From assembly GCA_044449065.1 (NCBI GenBank), contig JBIOHP010000014.1:31330-95329 (forward strand): 64,000 nucleotides of DNA. Reading direction: 5' to 3'. A program made the position numbers and the translations under genes. Shown piece after piece: positions 62,109 through 64,000 of the stretch. Below the pieces are notes generated by a model that searched no databases, was not told the DNA's origin, and saw nothing but the letters and a program-made list of their open reading frames with translations. The DNA is from JBIOHP01 sp044449065 (GTDB lineage: Bacteria; Bacteroidota; Ignavibacteria; UBA10030; SZUA-254). Numbering within the stretch: the stretch's first letter is position 1; each line of letters begins with the position of its first letter.

Positions 62109-62369
62109 CTGGGCTTCCAAAAAAAGTTTCTCCGCGTTCACAGAGGGCTATGTGAAAAATCAATTGGTGTAATAGACGACCCGTCCTGCCCACTGGTCAC
62201 CTGATCGGCGTATCAAACATCATTATTTCGCCTGTCTTCCGACAAGCTGCTGCACTGTCAAACCATTCATCACCTAGACAATACTTCTTTATCTTCGCTT
62301 TTTAACTCTCCCATATTTTTAATATATTTTGTAGATTATACACATCTATTAAAGAAGCGTATAGATTTA

Positions 62370-62498
62370 GGGGTCGTCTAAAAAGAATGAATTAGTCATC
62401 CTGAACTTGATTCAGGATCCAAAAATTGGTTGAATTAGATGCTGAAACAAGTTCAGCATGACTCACCAAGGAAAGATAAGTTCTTTTTAGACGACCCC
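62370..62498. mobile_element. MITE-like element with 18-bp terminal inverted repeats
   Basis: The ends are GGGGTCGTCTAAAAAGAA (62370-62387) and its exact complement TTCTTTTTAGACGACCCC (62481-62498). Inside are two further palindromes, TCCTGAA-cttga-TTCAGGA and ATGCTGAA-acaag-TTCAGCAT, flanked by GTCA and TGAC. No coding capacity, and no target-site duplication was seen. The internal palindromic unit resembles a dispersed repeat known from several bacterial groups. Confidence 0.8.
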
Positions 62499-62551
62499 GA
62501 AGCAGAAATACTATTTATAGAATAAACACTGACAATGAAAGCGAACTATCT

Positions 62552-63709
62552 ATGAAAATTGGAATATTAACAGGCGGGGGCGATGTCCCCGGATTAAACC
62601 CTTGTATTAAAGCGGCGGTGTACAGAGCAACGGAAGAAGGTAACCAAATGATTGGCATTCGCCGGGGTTGGGGCGGATTGCTCAACTTTAATCCCGATGA
62701 TCCCTCCACACATCATGAGCATATTGAGCCGTTAACCAAAGTGAACACGCGCACCATCGATAGAACCGGTGGAACTCATTTGCACACCTCCCGCACCAAT
62801 CCGGGCAAAGTGAAGGAAAAGGATTTGCCCTCTTTCCTTAAAGGAGCTTATAGTGCTCCGGAAAATGAAAAAACAATCGATTGCACCCCCCACGTGATGA
62901 AGGTAATCGATTATCTCAAACTCGACGCGTTGATTGCTATCGGCGGCGATGACACGCTCAGTTACGCCGTCCGCTTGCACCGTGAAGGCGTCCCTATTAT
63001 CGCTATCCCGAAAACGATGGATAACGACGTCTACGGCACCGATTATTGCCTGGGGTTTTCTACGGCTGTTACGAGGAGCGTCGAGTTTATTCATTCACTC
63101 AGGACGGTAACCGGTTCTCACGAACGGATCGCCGTCGTTGAATTATTCGGAAGATATTCCGGTGAAACATCCCTCATCTCCGCATATCTCGCCGGCGTGG
63201 ATCGGGCGATTATTTCTGAAGTTGAATTCGATACGCAAAAGTTAGTCGATCTGCTCAGCGAAGACCGCCGCGCCAATCCGAGCCACTATGCGATCATGAC
63301 AATTTCCGAAGGGGCGAAACCTATCGGCGGCGATATGATGCTCAGCGGCGAAGCGGACGCATACGGCCATAAGAAACTTGGGGGAGTCGGTAATTATGTA
63401 AGCCGTGAAATTGAAAAACGTTCAGACGCCCGAACCGTTTATCAACCGCTCGCGTATCTTATGCGGAGCGGCGCTCCCGACGCGCTCGATCTGATGGTTT
63501 CCATCAGCTACGGGCATCTCGCGACGGATCTCCTTCTCAAGAATCAAACCGGCAGGATGGTTGCATTACGCGATGGGAAATATACCACCGTATCGGTCAA
63601 TATTATTTCCGACGGGAAGAAACGCGTCGACGTGGAAGAGCTATATGATGTAAAGCAATACCGTCCCAAAGTTGTCCATCTTTTGGGTAAACCGATGTTC
63701 TTGTATTGA
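62552..63709 (+). CDS. 6-phosphofructokinase, probably pyrophosphate-dependent
   Basis: A 385-aa protein of the PFK-A superfamily: GILTGGGDVPGLN at the N-terminus, substrate segment IPKTMDNDV (153-159) with catalytic Asp, and GRYSGE and EGAKPIGG further on. Two residues distinguish phosphoryl donors in this family: ATP enzymes have GGDG and PGTIDND, PPi enzymes have GGDD and PKTxDND. Here GGDDT (131-135) and K154 are both present, so use of pyrophosphate is predicted. The N-terminal part has an extra 30-residue segment (SFLKGAYSAPENEKT). Acts in glycolysis/gluconeogenesis; monocistronic. Confidence 0.9.
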   Translation: MKIGILTGGGDVPGLNPCIKAAVYRATEEGNQMIGIRRGWGGLLNFNPDDPSTHHEHIEPLTKVNTRTIDRTGGTHLHTSRTNPGKVKEKDLPSFLKGAYSAPENEKTIDCTPHVMKVIDYLKLDALIAIGGDDTLSYAVRLHREGVPIIAIPKTMDNDVYGTDYCLGFSTAVTRSVEFIHSLRTVTGSHERIAVVELFGRYSGETSLISAYLAGVDRAIISEVEFDTQKLVDLLSEDRRANPSHYAIMTISEGAKPIGGDMMLSGEADAYGHKKLGGVGNYVSREIEKRSDARTVYQPLAYLMRSGAPDALDLMVSISYGHLATDLLLKNQTGRMVALRDGKYTTVSVNIISDGKKRVDVEELYDVKQYRPKVVHLLGKPMFLY

Positions 63710-63915
63710 GCAACATAACCCCGGCGATGCAAAAAACACATCGCGTCCCCCTTTGAAGGGGGACGACGCAAGATCGGTGAAACAAAATATTTTCCGTTTC
63801 CTGTAGTATCACTGGCTACCACGGTTGTTCTTAAGATAACCTTGTACAACAATCCCGACAAATCGCATAGGCGTCAACTTAAGACGAGACGTTTTTGACA
63901 ATAATTAAGTCTATC
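63710..63915. other. Intergenic region after pfk
   Basis: It contains an inverted repeat CGTCCCCCTT/AAGGGGGACG (63744-63765, no T-run) and otherwise nothing recognisable. The left end of an insertion sequence may lie in it if the next frame is a transposase. Confidence 0.4.
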
Positions 63916-64000
63916 ATGGCGAAGATCGTATGCGCCATAATAGCGCAGATGGTCAAACAGTTTGATCGGGCGAAACACGAAAAATACCGCCGCCATGAAT
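63916..64000 (+). CDS. Possible N-terminus of IS4-type transposase (partial, runs off right edge)
   Basis: An open frame from ATG at 63916 to the window end gives 28 residues, including IIAQMVKQFDRAKHEKYRRH. The pattern hydrophobic-AQ-hydrophobic followed by FDR and basic residues resembles the DUF4372 N-terminal domain of IS4-family transposases common in FCB genomes. The stretch is too short to be certain, and no terminal inverted repeat could be confirmed. Confidence 0.4.
   Translation, partial: MAKIVCAIIAQMVKQFDRAKHEKYRRHE

Larger units (their letters stand above)
62057..62551. other. Intergenic region with terminator and MITE-like element
   Basis: This 495-base gap holds the terminator of the small membrane protein gene (62076-62108), an unannotated AT-rich stretch (62110-62369), the 129-bp inverted-repeat element (62370-62498), and a 53-base leader before pfk. 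Confidence 0.7.

Noticed and set aside
63744..63765. CGTCCCCCTT/AAGGGGGACG as a terminator after pfk
   Set aside because: The stem is strong but the loop is very short and no T-run follows, so termination is not supported.

Overview
This window reads as chromosomal DNA of an anaerobic or facultative, multiheme-cytochrome-rich bacterium of the FCB group, most likely Ignavibacteria or a close relative. The reasons are C-terminal type IX secretion (T9SS) sorting domains with the QNYPNPFNPTT signature, weak Shine-Dalgarno use, and long co-directional runs of respiratory genes. No rRNA, tRNA or CRISPR array was found. I count 100 candidate c-type heme sites in ten proteins (97 CxxCH, two CX3CH, one CX4CH).

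Layout. (1) 1-7067, minus strand: one probable operon behind a sigma-54-like promoter, encoding a CcmD-like peptide, CcmE, an outer-membrane barrel, a 12-heme and a 9-heme (lipoprotein) cytochrome, a receiver protein, a hemerythrin, a ferredoxin and NfnAB-type flavoproteins. The barrel and two cytochromes look like a porin-cytochrome conduit. (2) 7450-16168, minus: two secreted multiheme cytochromes with T9SS tails, a lone receiver, and an NtrC-type regulator with its histidine kinase. Sigma-54 promoters stand in front of both cytochromes and the receiver. (3) 16376-17827: protoporphyrinogen oxidase. (4) 18171-37382, minus: a 19-kb locus. In transcription order it holds a tetraheme cytochrome, a 13-heme/cytochrome b fusion (CbcL-like), a 19-heme protein, a separate cytochrome b, EtfB, EtfA, an acyl-CoA dehydrogenase, a 65-aa protein, a 7-heme NapC/NirT protein (ImcH-like), an 8-heme protein, a four-cluster FeS protein, NrfD, Rieske, cytochrome b6-type, an 11-heme protein and CcmF. 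(5) 37987-42358, minus: a second NtrC/histidine kinase pair and HemN. (6) 42787-64000: mostly housekeeping and mixed genes (T9SS beta-propeller protein, anti-sigma-like protein, YchF, TatT/DctP, GHL10 hydrolase, SecDF, STAS, PurA, kinase, M1 peptidase, membrane proteins, a PFK with pyrophosphate-type residues). It is interrupted by a repeat-rich noncoding island (51.0-52.2 kb), a 129-bp MITE-like element, and a possible IS transposase start at the right edge.

How the genes fit together. Heme is made (HemN, PPOX) and attached (CcmD/E/F). Electrons from acyl-CoA oxidation, via ETF, and from the quinone pool can enter several inner-membrane b/c complexes. They would cross the outer membrane through the barrel conduit and reach surface cytochromes exported by T9SS. 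Two NtrC-type systems and sigma-54 promoters appear to control at least the outer part. The most unusual point is that EtfAB and an acyl-CoA dehydrogenase lie inside the cytochrome locus without a visible ETF:quinone oxidoreductase gene. This suggests a dedicated acyl-CoA to extracellular-electron-transfer route, which is an inference to be tested.
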